Shown: piece by piece, positions 27,925 to 35,505 of the stretch
How positions within the stretch are numbered: position 1 is the first letter of the stretch
How the letters are laid out: every line of letters starts with the position of its first letter
Source of the DNA: Massilia psychrophila
GTDB lineage: Bacteria > Pseudomonadota > Gammaproteobacteria > Burkholderiales > Burkholderiaceae_D
DNA: 37,605 nt
Direction: 5' to 3'
NCBI RefSeq assembly: GCF_002760665.1
Contig: NZ_PDOB01000037.1
Coordinates: forward strand, 1 to 37,605
Notes under the pieces: model-generated
Told to the model about the DNA's origin: nothing
Seen by the model: the letters and a program-made list of their open reading frames with translations, nothing else
Databases searched by the model: none
Program-made: the position numbers and the translations under genes

Positions 27925-29205
27925 TTAGTGGGCTGCCCATTGAATCGATGCGATGTCGATCCCGTCCTTGAACATATCCCACAGGGGCGACAGTTCGCGC
28001 AATTTGTGCACTTTCGATTTCAGCAGGTCGATCGCGAAATCGATGTCGGCTTCGGTCGAATAACGGCCGATGGTGAAACGGATCGAGCTGTGCGCCAGTT
28101 CGTCGCTGCGGCCCAGCGCGCGCAGCACGTACGACGGCTCCAGGCTGGCCGAAGTGCAGGCCGAGCCGGACGACACGGCGATGCCCTTGATCGCCATGAT
28201 CAGGGATTCGCCTTCGACGTAGTTGAAACTGACGTTCAGGTTGTGCGGCACCCGGTGGTCGGTGTCGCCGTTGATGTAGACCTCTTCGATTTCCTGCAAA
28301 CCCTTGGCGAGGCGGTCGCGCAGCGCCTTGATGCGGACGATTTCGACGTCCATCTCTTCGCGCGCAAGGCGGAACGCTTCGCCCATGCCGACGATCTGGT
28401 GGGTCGGCAAGGTGCCCGAACGCAGGCCGCGCTCGTGGCCGCCGCCGTGCATCTGCGCCTCCAGGCGCACGCGCGGCTTGCGCCGTACGTACAGGGCGCC
28501 GATGCCTTTCGGGCCGTAGGTCTTGTGGGCGGTGAACGTCATCAGGTCGACCTTGCTGTTGGCCAGGTCGATGACGACCTTGCCGGTCGCCTGGGCGGCG
28601 TCGCAATGGAAGATGATGCCCTTCGAGCGGCACAGCGAGGCCAGTTCCTCGATCGGCTGAATCACGCCGATTTCGTTGTTGACCAGCATGACGGAGACCA
28701 GGATCGTGTCGGGCCGGATCGCCGCCGCCAGTTGGTCGACGGTGATCAGGCCGTTGTCCTGCGGCGCGAGGTATGTCGCATCGAAGCCGACGCGCTCGAG
28801 TTCGCGCACGGTGTCGAGCACTGCCTTGTGCTCGGTCTTGACCGTGATGATGTGCTTGCCCTTTGTCTTGTAGAACTGGGCCGCGCCTTTCAGCGCAAGA
28901 TTGTTGCTTTCGGTCGCGCCGGAGGTCCAGATGATCTCACGCGGATCGGCGCCGACCAGCTTGGCCACTTCGACGCGCGCTTCCTCGACGGCCGCTTCGG
29001 CGGTCCAGCCGTACATGTGGCTGCGCGAGGCGGGATTGCCGAACTGCTCGCGCAGGTAGGGAATCATTTTATCGGCGACGCGCGGATCGACCGGCGTGGT
29101 CGACGAGTAATCCATATAAATAGGGAAATGCGGAGCGGTCACGAAAGTGTGCTCGAGCTTGGGGTCAATGCCAGGGGCTAAGTTTTTGTTCAAAGGGGCG
29201 TTCAT
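27925..29205 (-). CDS. iscS: Cysteine desulfurase IscS
   Basis: PLP enzyme taking sulfur from cysteine and passing persulfide to IscU and other acceptors. 426 residues; PLP lysine is Lys228 ([11 protein letters not shown]) and the persulfide cysteine is Cys350 ([10 protein letters not shown]). Compared with E. coli (404 residues, K206/C328) all sites are shifted by 22 because of an N-terminal extension before [17 protein letters not shown]. The ATG at 29205 is used; an upstream TTG is not needed. It is 36 nt past iscR. Confidence 0.98.
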   Translation of the reverse strand: MNAPLNKNLAPGIDPKLEHTFVTAPHFPIYMDYSSTTPVDPRVADKMIPYLREQFGNPASRSHMYGWTAEAAVEEARVEVAKLVGADPREIIWTSGATESNNLALKGAAQFYKTKGKHIITVKTEHKAVLDTVRELERVGFDATYLAPQDNGLITVDQLAAAIRPDTILVSVMLVNNEIGVIQPIEELASLCRSKGIIFHCDAAQATGKVVIDLANSKVDLMTFTAHKTYGPKGIGALYVRRKPRVRLEAQMHGGGHERGLRSGTLPTHQIVGMGEAFRLAREEMDVEIVRIKALRDRLAKGLQEIEEVYINGDTDHRVPHNLNVSFNYVEGESLIMAIKGIAVSSGSACTSASLEPSYVLRALGRSDELAHSSIRFTIGRYSTEADIDFAIDLLKSKVHKLRELSPLWDMFKDGIDIASIQWAAH

Positions 29206-29241
29206 CAAATCACTCCAATATGCTTCAATTTTGTCCGTGTT

Positions 29242-29724
29242 TCAATTTTGCCCAACAACGGCGTGGCTACGGTGCAGCACCACGACGGCTTGTTCGGCAT
29301 GCTTTTGCTGCTGCTGGTCGACCAGGTCTTGCAGCGTGACCGAATCGAGGTAGTCGACCATTTTTTCGTTGAGCGTGGCCCACAGCTCGTGTGTCATGCA
29401 GCGCGCACCGGCGGCGCCATCGGCGCCGTGGCAGTTTTCCTTGCCGCCGCACTGGGTAGCGTCGAGCGGCTCGTCGACGGCAATGATGATGTCGGCCACC
29501 GTCACCTTGTCGGCCCTGCGCGCCAAACTGTAGCCGCCGCCCGGTCCGCGGATCGATTCGACGATCTCGTGGCGGCGCAGCTTGCCGAACAGCTGCTCCA
29601 GGTACGACAGCGAAATCGACTGGCGCTGGCTGATGCCCGACAGCGAAACCGGCCCCTTGCCCGAGCGCAGGGCAAGGTCGATCATGGCGGTAACAGCAAA
29701 ACGGCCTTTAGTGGTCAGACGCAT
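29242..29724 (-). CDS. iscR: Fe-S-sensing regulator IscR with enlarged cysteine loop
   Basis: Rrf2-family repressor and activator that senses cluster status and controls the isc operon. 160 residues: winged helix (about 1-70, LTTKGRFAVTAMIDLAL and SYLEQLFGKLR), then the cluster ligands C92, C98, C109 and His112 (CMTHELW). The C98-C109 gap is 10 residues, against 5 in E. coli (C98-C104), a five-residue insertion (HGADGAAGAR). The start is the ATG at 29724; a longer frame begins in the intergenic region. A type-1-like IscR site lies upstream at 29814-29839. Confidence 0.96.
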   Translation of the reverse strand: MRLTTKGRFAVTAMIDLALRSGKGPVSLSGISQRQSISLSYLEQLFGKLRRHEIVESIRGPGGGYSLARRADKVTVADIIIAVDEPLDATQCGGKENCHGADGAAGARCMTHELWATLNEKMVDYLDSVTLQDLVDQQQQKHAEQAVVVLHRSHAVVGQN

Positions 29725-29813
29725 CTCAACCCCGGTCAACAATGTTAGAATATTGCATAAGTTCAATTAAATACGTTCATTTTTCAAGCCCGCCTAAGAT
29801 GCCGAATGACCTG

Positions 29814-29839
29814 ATTACCTGAACGAATTAGTCAAGTAT
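29814..29839 (-). promoter_or_regulatory. Putative type 1 IscR-binding site upstream of iscR
   Basis: Read on the minus strand it begins ATACTTGACT, a perfect match to the left half of the type 1 consensus, followed by an AT-rich centre (AATTC) and GTTCAGGTAAT as a weaker right half. It lies 90-115 nt upstream of the iscR ATG. The TTGACT in it could be a -35 box but no good -10 hexamer is 17 nt downstream, so the exact promoter is unresolved. Autoregulation fits what is known of IscR. Confidence 0.6.
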
Positions 29840-29908
29840 AGCAAATTTGGCGGATGTTGTCCTGAAGCCCCCCAAACCGGCAGCCGGGCGCCGGCAGGCA
29901 AACCGTCG

Positions 29909-30688
29909 TCAAGTAACCCTCAGCAGCCGCATCGGCCCGAACAGTTCCTGCATTCCTGCATGGGTGATGAACGACAGGTTGTACGGATGCTCCGACACCA
30001 CCTGTTCGAGCGCCGCGCACTGCGGCAGTTTCTTGAGTTGCTCGGCTATCTTTCCCCACAGCACCAGCTTGACACCTGCACCGGCGCCGGCCCCGCTATC
30101 GGCCAACCCTGCCAGCACCGTCTGCAGGAAAGGCAGCCAGGCACGCGCCTCGATGGCAGGTGGGACATGCGGGCGAAACACTAAAGCCGCGTTAAGCAGC
30201 AGGAAACCGTGGCGCGTGAGGTTCTGCTGCAATTGGGCGAGGGTCTGGATCGAGCCGTCGACGCGCGCCTTGGCGGCGACCGGCGCCAGGGCCGCGCCGC
30301 CGGTGTCGCCAGCTGCGAGCTGGCCGTCGGCGACCAGCAGCATTTTTATAAAATTGCGCAGCGACGTTGCGCGGTTGACCGGCTTGGACAAGCCGGTCTC
30401 GCTCCATAGCGTGCCGACCGCCCCATCCATGAAGCAGACGCCGGTGGCGCTTTCGGCGCGCGGATACGGCCCCTCTCCCACCAGCACGTAGCGCACATCG
30501 GGCAGCGGTAAGCCGAAGGCGGCGAACAGCCGCTGCCCGGTCGGCAAATAGTGATCGAGGGCGAGCGCGTCGAGGTAGCCCGGATTGGCGGCAGCGACGC
30601 CATGCAGCCCCTCGAGCAAGTGCGGCTTCCAGCTGGGATGGGCGAGCGCGAGGGCGTCCTGGATTGGGCCGGGAAGGGTCGAAGGCAT
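29909..30688 (-). CDS. Uracil-DNA-glycosylase-fold protein with degenerate catalytic motif
   Basis: 259 residues, family-1 UDG-like in order: VRYVLVGEGPYP (65-76) aligns with the GQDPYH water-activating motif, GVCFM with GLAFS, SLRNFIKML with the PSL region, HGFLLLNAAL (160-169) with QGVLLLNTVL, KLVLWG (207-212) with LLWG, and HPYNLS (234-239) with HPSPLS. The catalytic Asp and His of GQDPYH are Gly73 and Pro76, so classical uracil excision looks unlikely; the second-motif His234 is kept. Function unknown: a pseudo-enzyme, a DNA binder or an altered glycosylase. Transcribed toward iscR; the start at 30688 has no clear Shine-Dalgarno. Confidence 0.7.
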   Translation of the reverse strand: MPSTLPGPIQDALALAHPSWKPHLLEGLHGVAAANPGYLDALALDHYLPTGQRLFAAFGLPLPDVRYVLVGEGPYPRAESATGVCFMDGAVGTLWSETGLSKPVNRATSLRNFIKMLLVADGQLAAGDTGGAALAPVAAKARVDGSIQTLAQLQQNLTRHGFLLLNAALVFRPHVPPAIEARAWLPFLQTVLAGLADSGAGAGAGVKLVLWGKIAEQLKKLPQCAALEQVVSEHPYNLSFITHAGMQELFGPMRLLRVT

Positions 30689-30879
30689 GGCGATGAGGGG
30701 GCGAGTTGGAAACCGCTGATTGTAGCCGAGGGCCGTGTTTGCGCGCCTGTTGCCGCCCGGAGCTGGCCGAATAATGCAGTGTCAACCATGCGTCGATTTT
30801 ATTGAAAAACGTGCATCATTCTCCCTGTGCCGGTTAAGTATTACCTGGGGCCACCAATCAATCGAGCAAGGAGATTCAG

Positions 30880-31302
30880 ATGCAAACCATTCAAGACGTA
30901 ATGACCCGCGATGTCACCAGCGTCTCGCCGGAAGACACCGTACGCCGCGCCGCGCAGCTGATGAAAGAACTCGATATCGGCGCCGTGCCGGTATGCGACG
31001 GCCCGAAGCTGGTCGGCATGCTGACCGATCGCGACATAACAATTCGTTCGAGCGCCGAAGGCCAGGCGCCGGAAACCACCCGCGTGGGCGACGTGATGAG
31101 CACCGAGGTGCGCACCTGTTACGCCACGCAATCGGTGGAAGAAGTACTGGCCGAGATGGGCGACGAGCAGATCCGCCGCGTACCGGTCGTCGACCAGCAA
31201 TCGCACAGCCTGGTAGGCATCGTCTCGCTGGGCGACATCGCCACCAAGCATGCGGCAACCACCGACAAGGCGCTGGGCGAGATCTCGGCGCCGGGGGCGT
31301 AA
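30880..31302 (+). CDS. Two-CBS-domain protein
   Basis: 140 residues consisting almost entirely of a Bateman pair: CBS1 (about 5-62, VMTRDVTSVSPEDTVRRAAQLM, then VGMLTDRDITI) and CBS2 (about 72-125, VMSTEVRTCYATQSVEEVLAEM, then LVGIVSLGDIA). Such stand-alone proteins bind adenosyl nucleotides and are often stress or energy sensors; no partner is evident. AAGGAG lies just before the ATG. It is an isolated gene between two minus-strand units. The next 101 nt, to maiA, hold a weak GCGGCG/CGCCGC stem near 31328-31350. Confidence 0.9.
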   Translation: MQTIQDVMTRDVTSVSPEDTVRRAAQLMKELDIGAVPVCDGPKLVGMLTDRDITIRSSAEGQAPETTRVGDVMSTEVRTCYATQSVEEVLAEMGDEQIRRVPVVDQQSHSLVGIVSLGDIATKHAATTDKALGEISAPGA

Positions 31303-31403
31303 GGCGCGACGCAACAAGACAGGCTGCGCGGCGGATATGCCACGCCGCCTGGCCCGGCGCTCTTCTCCAGCTCGCTGTCGAAGGCCAAGCGCCGATACGC
31401 GCC

Positions 31404-32093
31404 CTACTCCGAATCGCCCTGCTGCGCCGGATGGGCGGCAATAAACGCCGGCAGTTCGGCGCAGGCGTCATTGATGCGGGCGATGTTCGGGTACGCTGCG
31501 ATATCGATGTCGAAACGCTGCGCGTTGTACACCTGCGGCACCAGGAAGCAATCGGCGATGGTCGGCGTGCTGCCATGGCAGAAGCGTGCGGGCGCCGCGT
31601 TGCGATCTGAATCGCGCGCCGGGTTCCGGGTCAATTGCGCTTCGAGCGCGGCGAACCCTTCGCCGATCCAGTGCCGGTACCATTCGGTCTTGGCCTCGTC
31701 TTTGACGCCGAGCGTGCGCACCAGGTAGCGCAGCACGCGCAGGTTGTTGAGCGGATGGATGTCGCACGCAATCATCTGCGCCAGTGCGCGTACGCGGGCG
31801 CGCTCGAGCGGCGTGGACGGCAGCAACGGCACCGCCGGATGCGTCTCCTCCAGGTATTCGACGATCGCCATCGACTGGGTGATTGTTGCTCCCTCGGCAC
31901 CCTCGTCCTGCAGGCTCGGCACCAGCGCACCCGGGTTGATGGCCCGGTACTGGTCCGTCAATTGCTCGCCGCCGTTCCTGACCAGGTGCACCGGCACCGC
32001 TTCGTACGGCAGCCCTTTCAGGCTCAAGGCGATGCGCACGCGCCAGGCGGCGGAACTGCGGAAATAGGTGTAGAGCTTGATGCAGGTAGTCAT
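31404..32093 (-). CDS. maiA: Maleylacetoacetate isomerase (zeta-class GST)
   Basis: Glutathione-dependent cis-trans isomerase converting maleylacetoacetate (or maleylpyruvate) to the fumaryl form. 229 residues: thioredoxin-fold N-terminus with the zeta motif as SSAAWRVRIAL (about 13-23; many bacterial members have Ala at the Cys position), and a helical C-terminal domain with HPLNNLRVLRYL. The ATG at 32093 overlaps the FAH stop as ATGA. Last gene of a VOC-FAH-MaiA operon for ring-cleavage product degradation. Confidence 0.93.
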   Translation of the reverse strand: MTTCIKLYTYFRSSAAWRVRIALSLKGLPYEAVPVHLVRNGGEQLTDQYRAINPGALVPSLQDEGAEGATITQSMAIVEYLEETHPAVPLLPSTPLERARVRALAQMIACDIHPLNNLRVLRYLVRTLGVKDEAKTEWYRHWIGEGFAALEAQLTRNPARDSDRNAAPARFCHGSTPTIADCFLVPQVYNAQRFDIDIAAYPNIARINDACAELPAFIAAHPAQQGDSE

Positions 32094-33115
32094 GAGTGCC
32101 GCCCGTGATAATGCGCCACTTCCTGGTCAATCGCCCCGAAGATGCTGGCGCCGTCGGCGTCGACCATTTCGATGCGCACGTTGTCGCCGAATTGCATGAA
32201 CGGCGTCGTCGGCGCACCCTTCTCGATCGTCTCGTACATCCGCAATTCGGCCAGGCAGCAGTAGCCGACGCCGCCATGTTCGATGCTCGAGCCGTGCAGG
32301 CCGCCCTGCTTGTTCGACACCGTGCCGGAGCCGATGATGGTGCCGGCCGCCAGTTCGCGCGTCTTGGCGGCATGCGCCACCAGTTGGGCGAAATTGAACG
32401 TCATGTCCTCGCCGGCATTCGGTTTACCGAACGGCAGTTCGTTGAGCGTCACGTGCAAGGGCAGGCACAGTTTGCTGTCGCGCCAGGCCGCCCCCAGTTC
32501 GTCAGGAGTGACCGCCACCGGCGAAAACGCGCTGGCCGCCTTCGACTGAAAAAAGCCAAAACCTTTCGCCAGCTCGCCCGGGATCAGATTGCGCAGCGAG
32601 ACATCGTTGACCAGCATGACAAGCCGGATGGCGCCGGCGCACTGTTCAACCCCGGCGCCCATCGCGACGTCGCCGGTGATGATTGCGACCTCGGCTTCGA
32701 GGTCGATGCCCCAGGCCTCGTCGAGCGCGCAGATCGGATCCCACGGGCCGATGAAGGAGTCCGAGCCGCCCTGGTACATCAGCGGATCGGTGTAGAACGA
32801 GGCCGGCACGTCGGCGTTGCGCGCCTTGCGCACCAGTTCGACGTGGTTGATGTAGGCCGAGCCGTCGGCCCACTGGTAGGCGCGCGGCAGCGGCGAATGG
32901 CACAGCGACTCGACGAACGGCTCGGCCGCCAGCGCGCTGCCGTCATTCAGGTCGGCGAACACATTGCGCAGGCGCGGCGCGGCCAGGTCCCAGTGATCCA
33001 GCGCGAACTGCAGGGTGGCGGCGATTTTCGGCACCCGCTGGCAGGTGACCAGGTCGCGGCTGACGACCACCAGCACGCCGTCGCGGCCGGCGCTTTTGAG
33101 GGTAGCGAGCTTCAT
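32090..33115 (-). CDS. Fumarylacetoacetate hydrolase family protein
   Basis: Metal-dependent C-C hydrolase that would split fumarylacetoacetate to fumarate and acetoacetate. 341 residues: an N-terminal domain (about 1-75), then the FAH fold with the metal-binding acidic residues in GIDLEAEVAIITGDV (about 138-152), DVSLRNL, and TIIGSGTVSNK (about 257-267). The ATG at 33115 overlaps the VOC stop as ATGA. Context fits tyrosine or homogentisate-type catabolism, but no homogentisate dioxygenase is in the window. Confidence 0.9.
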   Translation of the reverse strand: MKLATLKSAGRDGVLVVVSRDLVTCQRVPKIAATLQFALDHWDLAAPRLRNVFADLNDGSALAAEPFVESLCHSPLPRAYQWADGSAYINHVELVRKARNADVPASFYTDPLMYQGGSDSFIGPWDPICALDEAWGIDLEAEVAIITGDVAMGAGVEQCAGAIRLVMLVNDVSLRNLIPGELAKGFGFFQSKAASAFSPVAVTPDELGAAWRDSKLCLPLHVTLNELPFGKPNAGEDMTFNFAQLVAHAAKTRELAAGTIIGSGTVSNKQGGLHGSSIEHGGVGYCCLAELRMYETIEKGAPTTPFMQFGDNVRIEMVDADGASIFGAIDQEVAHYHGRHS

Positions 33116-33651
33116 GCCGCCACCCCGGTCCTGGCGTGCATCCAGGCCGCGTGCTGCGGCGCCTTGCGCGTTTCGGCCCACTCATTGAGCATGTCCCACT
33201 TCACGGCGTCGAGCTTGTCCATCATCTCGGGCGTGCCGGTGTTGACCGCCAGTTCGAGGCGGTGGCCGTTCGGGTCGAAAAAATAGATCGACTTGAAGAT
33301 GGTGTGGTTGGTCGGACCGATGACGCCAATACCGTCTGCTTCGAGGCGCGCCTTGGCGGCCAGCAGTTCGTCCACCGACCCCACTTCGAGCGCCAGGTGC
33401 TGGACCCAGGCCGGGGTGTTCTCGTCGCGCCCCATTGCGCCTTGATTCGGCAGCTCGAAAAACGCCAGCACGTTGCCGGCGCCGGCGTCGAGGAACACAT
33501 GCATGTACGGGTCGGGCGCGCCGGTGGATGGCACCTGGTCTTCGGCGATCGCCAGCAAAAAGTCCATGCCCAGGTACTTGACGTACCATTCGACGGTCTG
33601 CTTGGCATCGATGCAGCGGTAGGCGACATGGTGGATTTTTTTGATGTGCAT
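33112..33651 (-). CDS. VOC-family (glyoxalase/dioxygenase-fold) protein
   Basis: 179 residues in the vicinal-oxygen-chelate fold, opening IKKIHHVAYRCID and with a matching second module (AWVQHLALEVGSVDELLAAK, then FDPNGHRLELAV). Potential metal ligands are His7/His8, His51, His88 and Glu133. The C-terminal ~40 residues are helical. It is the lead gene of the FAH-MaiA operon, so it may be an aromatic-ring or HPP-type dioxygenase-related enzyme, but it is single-length and I cannot assign the reaction. The start is the ATG at 33651, with GAGGAG 6 nt upstream. Confidence 0.8.
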   Translation of the reverse strand: MHIKKIHHVAYRCIDAKQTVEWYVKYLGMDFLLAIAEDQVPSTGAPDPYMHVFLDAGAGNVLAFFELPNQGAMGRDENTPAWVQHLALEVGSVDELLAAKARLEADGIGVIGPTNHTIFKSIYFFDPNGHRLELAVNTGTPEMMDKLDAVKWDMLNEWAETRKAPQHAAWMHARTGVAA

Positions 33652-33676
33652 GGTGGGCTCCTCGGCAGTTTTCACC

Positions 33677-33705
33677 ATTAGAGTGCAAAACTGGCAATCG
33701 TACAA
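33677..33705 (-). promoter_or_regulatory. Sigma-70 promoter of the VOC-FAH-MaiA operon
   Basis: On the minus strand TTGTAC (plus 33700-33705), a 17-nt spacer, then TCTAAT (plus 33677-33682). The expected start site, near 33670, is about 20 nt upstream of the VOC ATG at 33651 and its GAGGAG site. This is the best-formed promoter I find in the window. Confidence 0.75.
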
Positions 33706-33773
33706 ATATTATTTCGGGGTGCGGGCACGTTATGGAGAACATGCGGGAAGCATGCCGCGGTCAGCCGCCGCGC

Positions 33774-33779
33774 TATAAT
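33774..33779 (+). promoter_or_regulatory. -10 box upstream of the ChaC-like gene
   Basis: A perfect TATAAT 30 nt before the chosen ATG at 33809. No convincing -35 is seen at the right distance, so it is a candidate only. Confidence 0.45.
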
Positions 33780-33808
33780 TATTGTCGCTCTTTTTCCGGA
33801 ACCCTTTC

Positions 33809-34378
33809 ATGTCACACAACACCATCGCCATCAACCAGCGCATGGACAAATTCGACAGCCACCAGCGCGTCTGGCTGTTCGGCTATGGCTCGCTGATCTT
33901 CAAGGCCGATTTCCCGTTTATCGAACGGCGCCCCGCCAGCATTGCCGGCTGGACGCGGCGCTTCTGGCAAGGCTCGCACGACCATCGCGGCACCGATAGC
34001 GCGCCCGGCCGCGTGCTGACCCTGGTGCGCGACGCCGCCGCGGTGTGCGCCGGCATGGCCTACCTGATCACGCCGGAAGTATTCGCCCACCTCGACCACC
34101 GCGAAAAGAACGGCTACCTGCGCCTGGCCACCGGGATCGATTTCGACGCCGGCGGCAGCGAAGTGGGCCTGGTATATATTGCCGCCGAAGACAACGCCGC
34201 TTTCCTGGGCGAAGCGGCCGAGCGCGACATCGCCCGCCAGATCGCCGCCGCGAGCGGCCCGAGCGGACGCAACCGCGACTACCTGATCGAGCTGGCCGAC
34301 GCGCTGCGCGCGCTGGGCAAGATTGATCCACACGTGTTCGCCATCGAGCGGTATCTGGCGCAGTTGGATCAGGGGTAA
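33809..34378 (+). CDS. ChaC-like gamma-glutamylcyclotransferase
   Basis: Probable glutathione-specific gamma-glutamyl cyclotransferase, releasing 5-oxoproline from glutathione. 189 residues from the ATG at 33809 with VWLFGYGSLIFKADFPF (GYGSL motif, about 21-37), RRFWQGSHDHRGT (about 51-63) and the probable catalytic Glu in DHREKNGY (about 102-109). An upstream TTG at 33782 is rejected: the ATG has GGAA at fair spacing and gives the usual length. It overlaps the convergent unknown gene by 10 nt. Confidence 0.88.
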   Translation: MSHNTIAINQRMDKFDSHQRVWLFGYGSLIFKADFPFIERRPASIAGWTRRFWQGSHDHRGTDSAPGRVLTLVRDAAAVCAGMAYLITPEVFAHLDHREKNGYLRLATGIDFDAGGSEVGLVYIAAEDNAAFLGEAAERDIARQIAAASGPSGRNRDYLIELADALRALGKIDPHVFAIERYLAQLDQG

Positions 34379-34704
34379 CGTAGGCCTCTCTTCTGGTTCA
34401 GGCTCATGAAGCGAGCGAGAATAGTTGACTTGGTTGGCACCGGGAGGCTGGCATCGACCAGGTCGCCCCAGGTTTCGCTGAGTTGCTCGCAACTTGCGCG
34501 CAACACCGGGTCGATACCTGGCACGCGCGACAATGCCGCAAGATGACGCTCGATGACAGCGGCCAGTTTGAGGCATGGCTCTTCCTGCTGACTGCGCGCG
34601 CTGTAATGCGACATCAGGTGCAGCAAGGAGCCAACGAGAAGCGCGTTTTGATTACAGCAATCTTGAGGCGCCAACGGTGCTTGATAGGTAATGTGGTAAT
34701 CCAT
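34369..34704 (-). CDS. Unknown 111-residue protein behind a Fur-box-like site
   Basis: Not recognised. It opens MDYHITYQAPLAPQDCCNQNALL, is mostly helical-looking, has a CC pair near residues 16-17, another Cys in CLKLAA and one in SCEQL, no signal peptide or membrane segment, and ends RGLRYP. The start is the ATG at 34704: GGAGG lies 5 nt upstream. A TTG four codons earlier (34716) is less likely. A Fur-like operator 65-85 nt upstream suggests control by iron. It converges with and overlaps the ChaC-like gene. Confidence 0.6.
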   Translation of the reverse strand: MDYHITYQAPLAPQDCCNQNALLVGSLLHLMSHYSARSQQEEPCLKLAAVIERHLAALSRVPGIDPVLRASCEQLSETWGDLVDASLPVPTKSTILARFMSLNQKRGLRYP

Positions 34705-34768
34705 GCCATCCTCCAAAAAAAGGCGATGCGGTCAGGGTTGGTTCAACAGGTCGGTTTTCATGGAAACT

Positions 34769-34790
34769 AAATGAGAATCATTCGCATTTA
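34769..34790 (-). promoter_or_regulatory. Fur-box-like operator
   Basis: AAATGAGAATCATTCGCATT plus two bases: the core TGAGAATCATTCGCA closely matches the Fur 7-1-7 pattern (TGATAAT-N-ATTATCA). It lies 65-86 nt upstream of the 111-residue gene on the minus strand and precedes no plausible plus-strand gene. Assignment is by pattern only. Confidence 0.7.
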
Positions 34791-35088
34791 AATTATGCGT
34801 CCGGTTCCGGCGAAACGCAAGCCTTTTCGCTGCCGGACTGCCTGGCCATCGACTGTTGCCGGGTTTTCTGCCGGCGCAACCGCGCCCGCCACTAATTGTT
34901 GGGTATGGTTCGGGTTGATGGCGTGTTGTTGGAGGCCAGGCGCCCTGCATTTTCGCTTGATGACCTGGTGGCTCGGTGTGACAGCACTGCACCCGAACCT
35001 GCGCATATGACGGGAAGGAGCAACACCAAACCGGTAGGACGTGAAGTATGGTGAAGCGCGTCAAGTTTGGGCGCGCGTACATCGTGTC

Positions 35089-35130
35089 GGTCCTGGTCCT
35101 GGTCCTGGTCCTGGTCCTGGTCCTGGTCCT
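35089..35130. repeat. Hexanucleotide tandem repeat (seven GGTCCT units)
   Basis: Seven perfect 6-bp copies. All frames are open: plus strand gives Val-Leu, Ser-Trp or Pro-Gly, minus strand Asp-Gln, Arg-Thr or Gly-Pro repeats. Being a multiple of three, a copy change would not shift a frame. No surrounding gene can be confirmed. Confidence 0.95.
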
Positions 35131-35454
35131 TTTTACGAGCGTATTTAATGCACCGGGTATCGTACTCGTGGCCCCGATTATCCAAGGCGGTGACGTTGCC
35201 CGACATGCCGGATTCGCCGCATCGCTGAGCGGGTCGTGTACGAAAACGCCAGGTGCTGCCTCGGTAAATCAGCTCAACATACTTGACCTTAAGGCGCGCG
35301 GGTCGAAGTGCGCTGCCACCAGCACTTTTTCGAGCTCTTGGTGACGAAGGCGATACAGATACCGCAAGCGCTGCGGTAGGAAAAAGCCCAGATACGACAA
35401 AAATCACAAAATCTCACACTGCTTCCAAGTACAATTTGCTCAGCATTGAAACTA

Positions 35455-35480
35455 GTCGTAGCAGAATTCTGCTGTGCGAC
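35455..35480. promoter_or_regulatory. Palindrome in the leader of the DUF5666 gene
   Basis: GCAGAATTCTGC (35461-35472) is a perfect 12-bp palindrome flanked by GTCG (35455) and CGAC (35477-35480), so the arms extend to GTCG..CGAC with short interruptions. It ends 26 nt before the ATG, right for an operator or mRNA hairpin affecting translation. Regulator unknown. Confidence 0.55.
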
Positions 35481-35505
35481 ACCGGTGAAATTTAAGGATA
35501 AAATA

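Larger units (their letters stand above)
34705..35505. other. 801-nt gene-poor region
   Basis: Between the unknown iron-linked gene and the DUF5666 gene. It contains the Fur-like box, the hexanucleotide repeat (35089-35130), a -10-like TACAAT (35430-35435) and the palindrome at 35455-35480. Several ORFs of 70-171 codons cross it on both strands but none has good family similarity, and those across the repeat are open simply because the unit has no stop in any frame. Parts may be remnants of a decayed gene. Confidence 0.6.

Noticed and set aside
27883-29181. 432-codon plus-strand frame across iscS
   Set aside because: Antisense shadow of iscS.
31404-32093. Missing cysteine in the MaiA SSC motif as a possible inactivation
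   Set aside because: Many bacterial zeta GSTs have Ala here, so it is normal.
32096-33286. 396-codon plus-strand frame across the FAH and VOC genes
   Set aside because: Antisense shadow; unlike any family.
34795-35010. 71-codon plus-strand frame next to the Fur-like box
   Set aside because: No Shine-Dalgarno, no family similarity, and open frames on the other strand; could be a relic but not supportable.
35048-35344. 98-codon plus-strand frame with a Val-Leu repeat that looks like a membrane segment
   Set aside because: The hydrophobic stretch is produced by the microsatellite; no ribosome-binding site and no similarity.
34892-35407. 171-codon minus-strand frame with Asp-Gln repeat
   Set aside because: GTG start, no recognisable domain; open through the repeat because the unit lacks stops. 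Kept only as a possibility in the repeat finding.
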